Positions 37,112 through 46,789 of a stretch of 64,000 nt of DNA are shown here, one piece after another. The stretch is from positions 4,030,001 to 4,094,000 of the forward strand of contig NC_013131.1 of the NCBI RefSeq assembly GCF_000024025.1, in the 5' to 3' direction. How positions within the stretch are numbered: the stretch's first letter is position 1; the number at the start of each line of letters is the position of its first letter. Position numbers and translations under genes: made by a program. The notes beneath the pieces are model-generated. The model did no database searches. It was not told the origin of the DNA and worked only from the letters and a program-made list of their open reading frames with translations. Source of the stretch: Catenulispora acidiphila DSM 44928. Lineage in GTDB: Bacteria > Actinomycetota > Actinomycetes > Streptomycetales > Catenulisporaceae.

Positions 37112-38218
37112 TCAGCTCCGCGCCGTGCGCCGGTCGCGGACCGCCGTGGCCATGACCTGGAGCAGTTCCTCGGTCTCCTCCCAGCCGATACACGCGTCCG
37201 TCACGCTCTGCCCGTAGCGCAGTCCCTCGAGCGGGCCCGGCTCCTGGCGTCCCGGGACCAGGAAGCTCTCGAGCATCATGCCCGCGACGCCGGTGTCTCC
37301 GGCCGCGAGGCGGTTCGCGATCTCGCGGACGGCGAGGCTCTGGCGGGTGTGGTCCTTGCCGCTGTTGCCGTGGCTGGCGTCGATGATCAGGTGCTCCGGC
37401 TTGCCTGCCTCGCGGACGAGGTCCAGGGCGGCTCGCACGTCTTCGGTGCTGTAGTTGGGTCCGGTGCGTCCGCCGCGCAGGATGATGTGGCAGTCGGGGT
37501 TGCCGGTGGTGGAGACGACCGCGCCGCGGCCTTGCTCGTCCATGCCGAAGAAGGACTGCGCGCTGGCGGCGGCTCGGCAGCCGTCGATGGCGGGCTGGAT
37601 GGCGCCGTCGGTGGCGTTCTTGAAGCCGACCGGCATCGACATGCCGGAGGCGAGCTGCCTGTGGACTTGGCTTTCGGGCGTTCGCGCGCCGATCGCGCCC
37701 CAGGACACGGTGTCGGCGATGTACTGAGGGCTGGTGGGCTCCAGGAATTCGCAGCCGGTCGGCAGGCCGGCGTCCAGTACGTCGAGCAGGACCTGACGCG
37801 CCAGGCGCAGTCCTCGGGGGACGTCGTGGGTCCCGTCCATGCCCGGGTCGTTGATCAGGCCCTTCCAGCCCACCGTGGTGCGCGGCTTCTCGAAGTAGAC
37901 GCGCATGACCACGAACACGTCGTCGCGGTGCTCGGCGGCGGCCGCGGCGAGCCGGTGCGCGTATTCCAGGGCGGCGGCGGGGTCATGGACCGAGCACGGC
38001 CCGACGACGACCAGCAGCCGGTCGTCGGCGCCGGCGAGGATGTCGCGCACGGTACGCCGGCTCTCACGCACCAACGCGGCGCGTTTCTCGCCCAGCGGCA
38101 ACTCGGCCCGCAGGTCGGCCGGTGGGATGAGGGGCTGGAAGCTGGTCACACGCAGGTCACTGGTGGTTTCGGTGGTCTCGGCGGGCTCTGCGGGCGAGGA
38201 GGGAACGGGCGAGGGCAT
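37112..38218 (-). CDS. class I 3-deoxy-7-phosphoheptulonate (DAHP) synthase
   Basis: 368 residues. It joins phosphoenolpyruvate and erythrose 4-phosphate, the first step of aromatic amino acid synthesis. Family marks include VVVGPCSVHDP, YFEKPRTTVGWKGLINDP, CEFLEPTSPQY, GFKNATDG, HIILRGG and IDASHGNSGKD. These supply the metal ligands (Cys in GPCS, His in DASHGN) and the PEP site. It belongs to the AroF/AroG/AroH type rather than the plant-like type common in actinobacteria. A leader peptide gene and a terminator-like hairpin lie just upstream, which points to attenuation. Confidence 0.93.
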   Translation of the reverse strand: MPSPVPSSPAEPAETTETTSDLRVTSFQPLIPPADLRAELPLGEKRAALVRESRRTVRDILAGADDRLLVVVGPCSVHDPAAALEYAHRLAAAAAEHRDDVFVVMRVYFEKPRTTVGWKGLINDPGMDGTHDVPRGLRLARQVLLDVLDAGLPTGCEFLEPTSPQYIADTVSWGAIGARTPESQVHRQLASGMSMPVGFKNATDGAIQPAIDGCRAAASAQSFFGMDEQGRGAVVSTTGNPDCHIILRGGRTGPNYSTEDVRAALDLVREAGKPEHLIIDASHGNSGKDHTRQSLAVREIANRLAAGDTGVAGMMLESFLVPGRQEPGPLEGLRYGQSVTDACIGWEETEELLQVMATAVRDRRTARS

Positions 38219-38296
38219 CGGAGGCTTCCTGTCTGTGAGGGACGGCAGGAACCCGGTCCGTGCTCAGCCCGGGCCAACCCGCCGTCGAGATGACGA

Positions 38297-38325
38297 AAGG
38301 CAGAGACATCGAGCGTCTCTGCCTT
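38297..38325 (-). terminator. attenuator-like hairpin before the DAHP synthase gene
   Basis: A perfect 11-bp stem AAGGCAGAGAC/GTCTCTGCCTT with a 7-nt loop, followed on the minus strand by TTTCGTC. It stands between the leader peptide stop and the DAHP synthase start (79 nt), where a transcription attenuator would be. Confidence 0.65.
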
Positions 38326-38348
38326 GCTGGCTCCGGGTGTTCGGCAGG

Positions 38349-38420
38349 TCAGCGCACGCGACCGACGGCTTCACCCGAAGCCGGCGTAAAGCGCGGATAA
38401 CTGCGAACGACCGTGGACAT
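38349..38420 (-). CDS. leader peptide of the DAHP synthase gene
   Basis: 23 codons from ATG 38420 to TGA, reading MSTVVRSYPRFTPASGEAVG then RVR. A TACCGT box (38428-38433) ends 7 nt before the ATG, so the peptide looks leaderless. The terminator-like hairpin begins 23 nt after its stop. It holds only one Tyr and one Phe, fewer than in classic leaders, so sensing by codon stalling would have to be sensitive to a single codon, or may use another signal such as proline codons. Confidence 0.5.
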   Translation of the reverse strand: MSTVVRSYPRFTPASGEAVGRVR

Positions 38421-38599
38421 GGCCCCGACGGTAGCAGACCGCGAACTCCCGCCTCTCATGAAACGGAACTCCGTCCCACTATTCGGTGTCGGTTCCCAAC
38501 CACCGGCCCGACCGGGCGCTCTTGCTCGCGCGTGCGGACGTCCGCGACACCACGATCGGGCGAACGCCCACCCGTTCGGCCTACCTGCGGCTGGCGCGC

Positions 38600-39424
38600 T
38601 CAGCCTTCGGCGGCCTCCACCGCGGCGGCGATCGGTTCGAGCCCTGCGATCAGCTCATCGAGCTCGTCCGCGCTGAGGACGTCGTACGCGGGCGCCGCCA
38701 GCTCATCGGTGAGATCCTCGATCCGCTCCCTGGTCGCCCGGCCGGCGTCGGTGAACTCGCCGGCGTCGTCCACCAGCCCGCGCTCGCGCAACCCGTCGAG
38801 GACCGCGGCCAGCCGCGCCTTGGGCAGGTGGTGCAGCCGGCCGAACTCGTGCGCCTTCATGCCCAAGGCGAGCGCCATCAGGACATGCGCCTCGGTGCCG
38901 CCGATGCGGTGGGCGAGCAGCGCGGCGTTGTGGCCGTCCCCGCGATGCTCGCGCAGCAGCGTCGCGGCGTGCCAGAGCCTGGCCACCGGCTCCTCGGGCA
39001 CGGCGAGCGCCCGGAGCCCGGCATACAGCGCCCGCCCCTCGACCGGCGCACTGACCGCCGCTCGGACAGCGAGGTCGAGCACCCGCTCCAGCCCGGGGGA
39101 GTCAGCCAGCTGCCCGATCCGCTGTCGCAGCGCGGCGGCACTACCGCGCTCACGAACAGCAAGCGCCTCCAGCGGGCTGATCTTCCCCCAAACCCACGGA
39201 ATATGACGCGCCACCTCGCCCTCAGCGAAGCTGTAGAAAACCGCGTGCACCACCTCAGCCGGCGCCAAGCCCAACGGCGCAGCCCGTCCCGCGAAGTAGC
39301 CGTCCCAATAGTTACGCATGCCCACCGCCAGGAACGCCTCATTCGGCACCTCGGAGAAGGAGACCGCCCCGATGGGCTCGATCAGCTCGGACGTCCGGTG
39401 AACCTTGACCTGCGCCTGCGGCAT
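38600..39424 (-). CDS. SCO6745-family protein
   Basis: 274 residues. The sequence matches the actinobacterial SCO6745/SalK-like family by its signature LWHAATLLREHRGDGHNAAL, the N-terminal EAFLAVGMRNYWDGYFAGRAAP block and the C-terminal winged-helix-like LREIRGLVDDAGEFTDAGR-type segment (here LRERGLVDDAGEFT). The family's biochemical role is poorly known. GGAG lies about 12 nt before the ATG. It stands alone between the DAHP synthase leader and the catalase gene, on the same strand as both. Confidence 0.8.
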   Translation of the reverse strand: MPQAQVKVHRTSELIEPIGAVSFSEVPNEAFLAVGMRNYWDGYFAGRAAPLGLAPAEVVHAVFYSFAEGEVARHIPWVWGKISPLEALAVRERGSAAALRQRIGQLADSPGLERVLDLAVRAAVSAPVEGRALYAGLRALAVPEEPVARLWHAATLLREHRGDGHNAALLAHRIGGTEAHVLMALALGMKAHEFGRLHHLPKARLAAVLDGLRERGLVDDAGEFTDAGRATRERIEDLTDELAAPAYDVLSADELDELIAGLEPIAAAVEAAEG

Positions 39425-39579
39425 CTTCCGTCATCTCCTGCAGTCGTGACCGCGCCCTCGTGGACGGCCTCTCAGCTAAGCCACGAACGGCGCGGTCCGT
39501 ATCCGACAACAGGGCAGCAGGCAGGCTACGCAGCCTCAGCCGCGAGCCCACATGATGAGCGAGAGTCGGCGAGGGGTTC

Positions 39580-41061
39580 CTATCCCCGAGTCGCCGCCAC
39601 CGCCTGTTCCACGCGCTCGCCGTACTCTTCGTCGGCGGCGCGCAGGTGGGCGATGAAGCGTTCGACGATGTCGGTTCGGTCGATCGCGGCCAGCGGGGCG
39701 GCGAGGTTGGTGGCGAGCCGGGCCCGCTCGTCCTGGCTCATCAGCCGGTACAAGTCCCCGGCCTGCCGGTAGTCGTCGTCCTCGCGGTGGGACGGCGTCG
39801 CGTGGCTGCCGACCCGGCCCGCGACCTCGCCGCCGCCGACCAGCGGACGGTCGGTCTGGACCGGGCCGCCGAAGCTGTTCGGCTCGTAGTTCCGGTCCCG
39901 GGCGCGGCCTCGGTGGGGACCCGGTGTGTCGGCGCGCATGAAGCCGTCGCGGCCGTAGTTGTCCGCTGTGGTACCGCGCGGGCGGTTGACGCCCAGCTGC
40001 ATGTTGTTCACGCCGAGCCGGTACCGGTGCGCGTCGGCGTAGGCGAACAGCCGGCCCTGGAGCATCTTGTCGGGGGAGGGGCCGATGCCGGGCACGAAGT
40101 TCGCCGGGTTGCACGCCACCTGCTCGATCTCGGTGAACACGTCCTCCGGGTTGCGGTCCAGCACCATGCGGCCGACCTCGATCAGCGGGTAGTCCGCGTG
40201 CGGCCACACCTTCGTCAGGTCGAAGGGGTTGAACCGGTAGCCGTCGGCGTCCGACTCGGGCATCACCTGCACGTACAGCGTCCACGACGGGAAGTCCCCG
40301 GCCTCGATCGCCTTGAGCAGATCCTGCTGGTGGGAGTCGGGCTGCTCCCCGGCGACCCGGCGGGCCTGCTCGCTGTGCAGGTTCGCAATGCCCTGATCGG
40401 ACTTGAAGTGGTACTTCACCCAGGACCGCACGCCTTCGGCGTTCTCCCACTGGAACGCGTGGGAGCTGTAGATGTCCATGTGCCGGTAGTCGGCCGGGAT
40501 GCCGCGGTCGCCGTAGAGCCAGGTGACCTGGTGGGTGGCCTCGGGGGTGTGAGCCAGGAAGTCGAAGACGTTCTCCGGCTCGACGGTGCCGGTGTACGGG
40601 TCGCGCTTCTGGGAGTGGATGAGGTCGGGGAACTTCATCGGGTCGCGGATGAAGAAGATCGGCGTGTTGTTGCCGACCATGTCGTAGTTGCCCTCCTCGG
40701 TGTAGAACCGGGCCGCGACGCCACGGATGTCGCGGGTCGCGTCGGCGCTGCCCAGGCTGCTGGTGACCGCCGAGAACCGGGCCACGACCTCGGTGCGCTT
40801 TCCGGGCTCGGACAGGAAGGCCGCGCGGGTGTGTCCGGTGACGTCGGCGGTGACTTCGAAGTACCCGTACGCGCCGGCGCCGCGCGCGTGCACGACCCGC
40901 TCCGGGATCCGCTCGCGGTTGAACCGCGCGAGCTTTTCCAGCAGCTGCTGGTCCTGGATCAGCAGCGGGCCGGCCGGGCCGGCCGAGGCGCTGTGCTGGT
41001 TGTCTGCCACCGGGGCGCCGGATTCGGTGGTCAGGACGCGCGGTCGGGGTGTCAGGTCCAT
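39580..41061 (-). CDS. monofunctional haem catalase
   Basis: 493 residues from ATG 41061 with GGAGGG upstream; the frame is open further but the promoter lies there. Catalytic H58 is in [12 protein letters not shown], the catalytic Asn at 131 in [12 protein letters not shown], and the haem-ligand Tyr341 in [14 protein letters not shown]. The length fits the small-subunit clade. It breaks down hydrogen peroxide in the cytoplasm. A strong promoter at 41118-41145 has an inverted repeat between its boxes, which suggests control by a repressor. Confidence 0.95.
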   Translation of the reverse strand: MDLTPRPRVLTTESGAPVADNQHSASAGPAGPLLIQDQQLLEKLARFNRERIPERVVHARGAGAYGYFEVTADVTGHTRAAFLSEPGKRTEVVARFSAVTSSLGSADATRDIRGVAARFYTEEGNYDMVGNNTPIFFIRDPMKFPDLIHSQKRDPYTGTVEPENVFDFLAHTPEATHQVTWLYGDRGIPADYRHMDIYSSHAFQWENAEGVRSWVKYHFKSDQGIANLHSEQARRVAGEQPDSHQQDLLKAIEAGDFPSWTLYVQVMPESDADGYRFNPFDLTKVWPHADYPLIEVGRMVLDRNPEDVFTEIEQVACNPANFVPGIGPSPDKMLQGRLFAYADAHRYRLGVNNMQLGVNRPRGTTADNYGRDGFMRADTPGPHRGRARDRNYEPNSFGGPVQTDRPLVGGGEVAGRVGSHATPSHREDDDYRQAGDLYRLMSQDERARLATNLAAPLAAIDRTDIVERFIAHLRAADEEYGERVEQAVAATRG

Positions 41062-41117
41062 GATGCTTCGTCCCTCCGTGGTGCGTACGCGGCGGGTGCA
41101 CCGCGTACTCGCCGCAG

Positions 41118-41145
41118 AGAGTAATTCAGAACCCTGATATGTCAA
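41118..41145 (-). promoter_or_regulatory. catalase promoter with inverted repeat in the spacer
   Basis: On the minus strand TTGACA (41145-41140), 16-nt spacer, TACTCT (41123-41118). TCAG-N4-CTGA (41126-41137) lies within the spacer, where a bound repressor would block RNA polymerase. Confidence 0.68.
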
Positions 41146-41195
41146 TCGATCGGACGGGCCGCGCGGAACCCTCGCCTATCGGTACAGTGAGGACA

Positions 41196-42425
41196 ATGGC
41201 GACGGAGTCGGCCACCGCCGAGGGCGTCAGCACCCTGATCGGGGCGGACCGTCTGGCCCGCGGTCGCCGTGCGCTGGCTGCGGCGACCTTGGCGAACGCC
41301 GTTGGGAACGGCATGTACCTGGCCGTGATGGCCGTCTACTTCACCGGCTCGGCGGGGTTTTCCGCCGCTCGCGTCGGGCTCGGGCTGACGGCCGCCGGGC
41401 TGGTGGGTTTGGCGGCGGGAGTCCCGGTCGGCCGCTGGGCCGACCGCAACGGTCCGCGCGAGGTGTACCTGGGGCTCGGCCTGGTGTCGGCGGCGACGAT
41501 GGCGGCGTACGCGGGACTGCGCTCGTTCTGGCTGTTCTGCGCGGTGGCGGTGGTCGACAACCTCGCGGCGTCGGGCACGCGGGCTGCGCGCGGGGCGTTG
41601 ATCGCCCGGTTGGCCGGTCGCGATCCGCACCTGTACCGGGCTCGTCTCCGGTCGGTCGCGAACCTCGGGCTGGCGGTCGGAGCCCTGATCGGCGCGGCGG
41701 GCCTGGCGATCGACACGCGGGCCGGGTATACGGCGATCCTGCTTCTCAATTCCCTGACGTTCCTGATGAACACGTTGCTGTGCCTGAGGATCCCGCCGCT
41801 GCGGTCGATACCCGCACCGCCCGGGCGCACCGCCTGGCCGGTGGTGCGGGACCTGCGCTTCCTGGCGTTCTCCTGTCTCGCGGCGGTGTTGGCCATCCAC
41901 GACGAGGTGCTGTTGTTCGCGGTGCCGTTGTGGATCGCACGGGTCGGCCACGCGCCGCGCTGGATCGTGGCTGTCCTGTTGTTCGTCAATACTCTGATGG
42001 TTGCCTCGCTCCAGGTGCGCATCGGGCGCGCGGTGGACACGATCGCGGGAGGCGTCCGGGCCTCCGTTCGAGCCGGCTGGATCCTTGCGGCGGCCGCGCT
42101 GCTGTTCGGCGTCATCGGAACCGTGCCCGGCTGGACCGCGATCGCCATCCTGCTCCTCGCCGCGGCCGCTCACTCCGTCGGCGAGATCGTGCAGCAGGCA
42201 GGGTATTCAGAACTCTCATTCGGTCTGGCCCCGGATCACGCGCAGGGGCAATACCAGGGCATGTCGGCGACGTTCAGCGGCGCGGCGATCGCGCTGGCTC
42301 CCGGATTACTGGCTTGGCTGTGCCTCGGCGTCGGTACGAGAGGCTGGCTGGTGCTCGCGGGCGCGTTCGCGCTAGCCGGAGCGCTGACCCCGATCGCGGT
42401 CGGTGCTCCCGACGCAGCAGGCTGA
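41196..42425 (+). CDS. MFS transporter
   Basis: 409 residues from ATG 41196: GAGGA is adjacent, and a TACAGT box (41183-41188) ends 7 nt upstream. An ATG at 41139 would start inside the catalase promoter. About twelve membrane segments are visible, with the MFS loop 2-3 motif GRWADRNGPREVYLGL. An efflux or sugar role cannot be told. It is divergent from the catalase gene. Beyond the stop, TTCGCA/16/TATATT (42428-42455) is a possible promoter for the next gene. Confidence 0.87.
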   Translation: MATESATAEGVSTLIGADRLARGRRALAAATLANAVGNGMYLAVMAVYFTGSAGFSAARVGLGLTAAGLVGLAAGVPVGRWADRNGPREVYLGLGLVSAATMAAYAGLRSFWLFCAVAVVDNLAASGTRAARGALIARLAGRDPHLYRARLRSVANLGLAVGALIGAAGLAIDTRAGYTAILLLNSLTFLMNTLLCLRIPPLRSIPAPPGRTAWPVVRDLRFLAFSCLAAVLAIHDEVLLFAVPLWIARVGHAPRWIVAVLLFVNTLMVASLQVRIGRAVDTIAGGVRASVRAGWILAAAALLFGVIGTVPGWTAIAILLLAAAAHSVGEIVQQAGYSELSFGLAPDHAQGQYQGMSATFSGAAIALAPGLLAWLCLGVGTRGWLVLAGAFALAGALTPIAVGAPDAAG

Positions 42426-42578
42426 GATTCGCACGGGTCTGTACTCCTTTATATTCGCCGACTCACAGCGTTCATGCTCGACGGGGGCTGAAAGTCTGGA
42501 CACGCTCTCCGTGGACGGGAATGCTTCGCACTGATGCGCGCATGAGCGCTCGCCGTAGCAGCAGGGGGAGGGGGCTAC

Positions 42579-43172
42579 GTGTCCTCAGCGAGGGGATTGT
42601 CGCCGAATGCGGAGCGTGCGGCGCGGCACCGTGGGGCGCGGCGTCGGCGTCGGGAGCGGACCTCGGTCGAGATGATTCGCGCCGGGGTGACGGCCGGCGT
42701 CGTCGGCGGTGTTCCGATGGCGGCCTGGTCGATGTTCATGATGCATCTGTCCGGTCGGGGGTGGTGGACGCCGCTGAATCTGATCGCGCACACGTTCTGG
42801 CGCTCGGCGCCGTTGGACGGGACGTTCAGCCTTCTGGCCTCGGTGCTCGGCACCGCGGTGCACGTCGTGGTGGCGGCGGTCTTCGGCATCGCGATCGCGG
42901 TGGTGGCCGGACGCCGTCCGAACTCGCGGTCCATGGTGATCGCCACCGGCCTGCTGTTCGCCTCGCTGGTGTGGTCGGTGATGCAGTTCGGCGTCTGGCG
43001 CACGCTGGACCGCCAAGCCGCCGCGGACTTCACGCCGTGGGTCATGGCCAGCGGACACTTCGTCTTCGGGATCGGCGCCGCCGCGATCGCCAGCATCCTC
43101 GTGACTGATGACGGCGCAGGGTCCGGAGGACGTCAGGACATTGAGAGTCGGGTCAGAGCTCGATCCGCGTGA
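42579..43172 (+). CDS. membrane protein of unknown function
   Basis: 197 residues from GTG 42579, which has a strong GGGGGAGGGGG site. A basic N-terminus of about 35 residues is followed by four hydrophobic segments (GVTAGVVGGVPMAAWSMF; SVLGTAVHVVVAAVFGIAIA; IATGLLFASLVWSVM; HFVFGIGAAAIASIL). No family was recognised. An ATG at 42672 would drop the basic part. Confidence 0.62.
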   Translation: MSSARGLSPNAERAARHRGARRRRRERTSVEMIRAGVTAGVVGGVPMAAWSMFMMHLSGRGWWTPLNLIAHTFWRSAPLDGTFSLLASVLGTAVHVVVAAVFGIAIAVVAGRRPNSRSMVIATGLLFASLVWSVMQFGVWRTLDRQAAADFTPWVMASGHFVFGIGAAAIASILVTDDGAGSGGRQDIESRVRARSA

Positions 43173-43232
43173 CATCGTGCCGCGACGCGGGGTCGGCGAT
43201 GAGTCGCGCAACAGGGGGGAGGAGGGAGCGCC

Positions 43233-43523
43233 GTGGCACTGATGCGTGCGGTGAAGCGCTTGCGCAGCGTGTGGCTGAAGAAGCTTTCCCGCGAATGCGC
43301 TGGCTGCTGGAGCCGGGCAACGCGATGGCCGAGCTCACCACACCGACCTTCGCGGTTCAGCTTGCCCTGGGCTCCGATGCGGACCGACAGATCATGCTGT
43401 CCCTGGTGTCGCCGATCCGACGCGTATCGAGGAGTTGCTCGCCGACCCTGCGCGGCCGCCGAACGGCGGCGTCAAGGCGAGGTGGTTTCCCGGGCTGAAC
43501 TTCTCGCGGCCAGGCGATCTTTG
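43233..43523 (+). pseudogene. decayed gene read across three frames
   Basis: A strong site (GGGGGGAGGAGGGAG) precedes GTG 43233, which opens VALMRAVKRL. The next plausible stretch (AQRVAEEAFPRMRWLLEPGNA and on to TPTFAVQLALGSDADRQIM) is in a second frame. The last (ADPTRIEELLADPARP to ARWFPGLN, stop at 43521-43523) is in a third. Two frameshifts would be needed to join them. The family is not recognised. The end overlaps the TPR gene on the other strand. Confidence 0.38.
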
Positions 43524-44422
43524 ATCGCCTTCGACTCCTCTCCGGCGGCGTGGGCCTCGTCGTGGCGGCCCAGGCCTGACAAGCGGTTGCTCAGGCTGTC
43601 GAGGAAGCGGAACAGGTGGCCCTCGTAGACGGGGTTGTCCGTGGCCAGGCGGCGGTAGATCGTCACCGCCTCATCGAGGGCGGTCAGTGCCTCCTGCTCG
43701 CGGTGGACCCCTGATAGCCGGTCGCACAGATTGGTCAGGGCATGAGCCAGTCCGGGTTCGTGGGCGGCGGGATCGTCCGCGGCCAGGCGGCGGTAGATCT
43801 CCACCGCCTCCTCGACCGGAGTCAGCGCCTCGTCTCGACGCAGTACCTCCGCGAGCGCGATGCCCAGGTTGCACAGGGACTGCGCTAGGTAGGGCTCGTA
43901 GACGGCGGGATTGTCCGCGGCCAGGCGGCGGTGGATCTCCAATGCCTGCTCGAGGGAGGACAGCGCCTCATTCACGAATTCCGTCATGAACATATGACGG
44001 CCCAAGGTGGTCAGGGCGCCGGCCAGGTAAGGGTCGTAGACGGCGGGATCGTCGGCCGCCAGCTGCCGATAGAGCGCCACCGCCCCGTCGAAGGCGAACA
44101 GCCCTCGATGCCGTTGGCCCGTACTCGTCAGCCATGTCCCCACATCAGCCAGGGCGCGGGCCAGGTTGTATTCGTGGTCGGGAAGTCCTGGGGTGAGGAT
44201 TGCCGGCTCGGGGGCGCCGAGTCGACTGGCGGGGAGGTTGCCGCCCAGCGCGCTGTTCACAGCTCGCAGAACAGTGCCGAGTCGCTCCACGTCAACATGC
44301 GTCGGCCGGCTCAGAGCCGCACCATCGGCCCAGTGCTCGCCCGCGCCGTGGAGCAGGTGCCGCAGTGCATGAGCCGTCATCTGGTCCATGTCGATGGTGA
44401 CCATCTCAACATCCATATCCAT
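43472..44422 (-). CDS. tetratricopeptide repeat protein
   Basis: 316 residues from ATG 44422, with a TATGGT box 6 nt upstream and no Shine-Dalgarno sequence, so possibly leaderless. Four or five TPR units are visible in the Fis1-like pattern, for example ALSSLEQALEIHRRLAADNP, PVEEAVEIYRRLAADDPAA and ALDEAVTIYRRLATDNP, linked by AVYEPYLAQSLCNLGIALAE-type helices. Such repeats form protein-binding surfaces; many are the C-terminal part of NB-ARC proteins, but here no ATPase domain is fused. It is divergent from the NACHT gene with a 127-nt gap. Confidence 0.82.
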   Translation of the reverse strand: MDMDVEMVTIDMDQMTAHALRHLLHGAGEHWADGAALSRPTHVDVERLGTVLRAVNSALGGNLPASRLGAPEPAILTPGLPDHEYNLARALADVGTWLTSTGQRHRGLFAFDGAVALYRQLAADDPAVYDPYLAGALTTLGRHMFMTEFVNEALSSLEQALEIHRRLAADNPAVYEPYLAQSLCNLGIALAEVLRRDEALTPVEEAVEIYRRLAADDPAAHEPGLAHALTNLCDRLSGVHREQEALTALDEAVTIYRRLATDNPVYEGHLFRFLDSLSNRLSGLGRHDEAHAAGEESKAIKDRLAARSSARETTSP

Positions 44423-44549
44423 GGTCAAACCATAGGCCTAAGAAATAGCCCGGATCGGATCGCTGACTCGGCGCATTTAATTGCCAACAGGCACCATCGC
44501 GGTGGCCTAGTCTTGTCGCAGGATTCTGATATTTCCCCCGGGGGGAACC

Positions 44550-46789
44550 GTGGCGGTCCGGGTCTACCGTGATTCCAAGCGCATCCGCGACGTGGTCGGC
44601 GTGTTCGCCTACTTCGCGGCCGGTGCGCTGTGCGTGTACGTGGGCAGCTTCCTCGTCGGCCATCCGCCGGGCAGCTGGGGGCGGATCCTGGACGATCGCA
44701 AGGTTCCGCTGATCGCCTCGGCGGTGGCCGGCGTCATCGGCAAGGGTCTGCACTGGCGCACCGTCGTGCCGATCGCCGACGACAAACAGCGCAGCGTGAC
44801 GTTGGCGAACGCGGCGTCTGAACTCGGCGACTTCCTGTACCGCCAGGCCTCGCGGGAGCTGGATATGCGCGGGCTGGACCGGTCGGCGCTGCTGGAGGTC
44901 CGGTGGCAGCCGAAGGTCCAGCGGATCGGGGCGCCGGGGCTGGCCGACCACGGTCCGCTGGTCCGCACGACGCTGGCGGGGGTGGCGGCGCGGTTCGTCA
45001 CGGACGGGCTGTCCCGGGTGATCGTGATCGGGAGCGATGCCAGCGGCAAGTCGGCTCTGGCTCTGCACTTGCAGCGCGGGCTGATGGACATGACCGCGCA
45101 GGCGCGCGGCGAGCCGTTCCAGATGGTGCCGGTCGTGTTGCCGCTGGCGGGCTGGCATCCCGGCGAGAACCTGGAGCGCTGGGCCGCGGGCCGGCTGCGC
45201 GAGATCCACCCCGCGCTGGCGTTCCCGGTCCGGATCGGGCGGCACAAGCTGACGATCGCCGACGCGCTGCTGGCCCGGCACCGCGTCCTGCTGATCCTCG
45301 ACGGCCTGGACGAGCTGCACGAGCGCTGGCAGTGGGAGGCCTTCGTCCAGGTCAACGCGCGCATGGGGCGCGGGCTCCCGCTGATCGTGACCTGCCGGTC
45401 CGAGGCCTTCGCCCGGAACCTGCCCGCGATGTTCGACGTCGCCAAGCCGGACGATCACGGAGCGCCGCAGGGTGCTGCGATCATCGAGCTGCTTCCGCCC
45501 GAGTTGGCGTCCGTGGAGACGTATCTGAAGTACTTCGCGGCCGCCGATAAGAAGGAGAAGCTGTGGGATGAGGCATTGAAGCAGACCTCTTCGCCGGTCC
45601 TGGCGGCGTTCCAGGAAGCCTGGCGCAGCCCGCTGATGGTCTGGCTCACGGCCCAGGTCTTCCGCTCCGAGCCCGAACGGTTCCGGGAGCTGGTCGAGGA
45701 CCCGGACAAGGGACCGGACACCTGCGCGAAGGTCGAGGCGCACCTGCTCAGCAACCTCGTCGAGAAGGCGATCGAGCACGATCGGGGCCAGAACGAGCGG
45801 CGCAAGCGCTCCGAGGGCAACGCGGCGCGCGAATACGACGCGGTGACGAAGCGCTACGTGGCCGAGGCCCAGCAATGCCTGTCCTTCCTGGCCGCCTGGG
45901 TGACGCCCAAACCGGGCCAGGGCACGGTGATCCCGCCGGGCAAGACCTACGACATCGCCTGGTGGCAGCTCGCCAACCAGCATCGGGCTCGCCGCGTGGT
46001 GAGCGCCTATGCCTGTTTGATGGCGCTGCTGTCCGGGACGGCGGTGGCGGTCGGTGTGGGCTTGGCGCTGTGGAAGCATCAAGGTCATGCGATGGCCGTC
46101 GCATGGGCTGCTGTATCAGGGGTCGTGTTCACCGCGGGGCTTGGGTTCTTGTACGTCAAGGAGAAGCCGCCGCCGAAGACCACTCAGTTCAAACGCACAT
46201 CGAGCCTTCGCGAACCACTTCGCGCGGGCTTTTATACCTGCGTCGTCGCCAGCCCGGCCGGGTACTTCCTCGAGGGCAGCTGGCTTGGAGCCTTGTGGGA
46301 CCTGGAGTCGCCTTCTTCATCACGCTCGCCTACGCCTATAGCTCCCCGACCGTCGATCCGGAGAAGGTGGAGTCACCGATCGCGCTGTATCGGCTGGACC
46401 AGCAGCACACGTATGAGTTCAGCTTCGTGTACGGCGTGCCGCTGGGAGTCATGTCAGGCTTCTACTACGGCTGGCCGCTGGGCGTGACCATGGGAGTGCT
46501 GGCGGCCGGCGTCGGCGGCTTCTCCTACGGCCTGATAGAGCTGGCCGTCTACGAACGCGTGTCCACGGGACTAGTCGCATGGCTGCGCTTCCGCGTCGCG
46601 CATTTCTGGTTGTGGCGCCAGGGAATGCTGCCGTTCGAGCTGTTCACAGTGCTCGAACACATGCACCGGCTGGGGATACTGCGGCGCAACGGCGGCCACT
46701 ATGTGTTCAACCACAGGAGGCTGCGCGAACAGCTTGTCGAGGACTACTACGCCGGTAGTCCTGGGGACGATGAGTACGGCGGTGCCTAG
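44550..46789 (+). CDS. membrane-anchored NACHT-type NTPase, frameshifted
   Basis: GTG start at 44550. One membrane segment (about 15-36) precedes a NACHT domain with Walker A GSDASGKSA (161-169) and Walker B LLILDGLDEL (247-256). More membrane segments follow, and the C-terminus carries a winged-helix-like end (ELFTVLEHMHRLGILRRNGG to EQLVEDYYAG). The first frame holds to about 46293, giving GSWLGAL, and runs on to a stop at 46487. The natural continuation (VGPGVAFFITLAYAYSS) lies one base back and reads to TAG at 46787-46789. Adding one G near 46295 would restore a protein of about 746 residues. This is either a real mutation or a sequence error; no slippery site is present. Confidence 0.78.

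Noticed and set aside
41139-41195. ATG 41139 as the MFS transporter start
   Set aside because: It lies at the edge of the catalase promoter, lacks a ribosome site, and ATG 41196 has both GAGGA and a nearby -10 box.
46284-46312. Programmed ribosomal frameshift in the NACHT gene
   Set aside because: No slippery heptamer or stimulatory structure was seen; a one-base loss explains it better.
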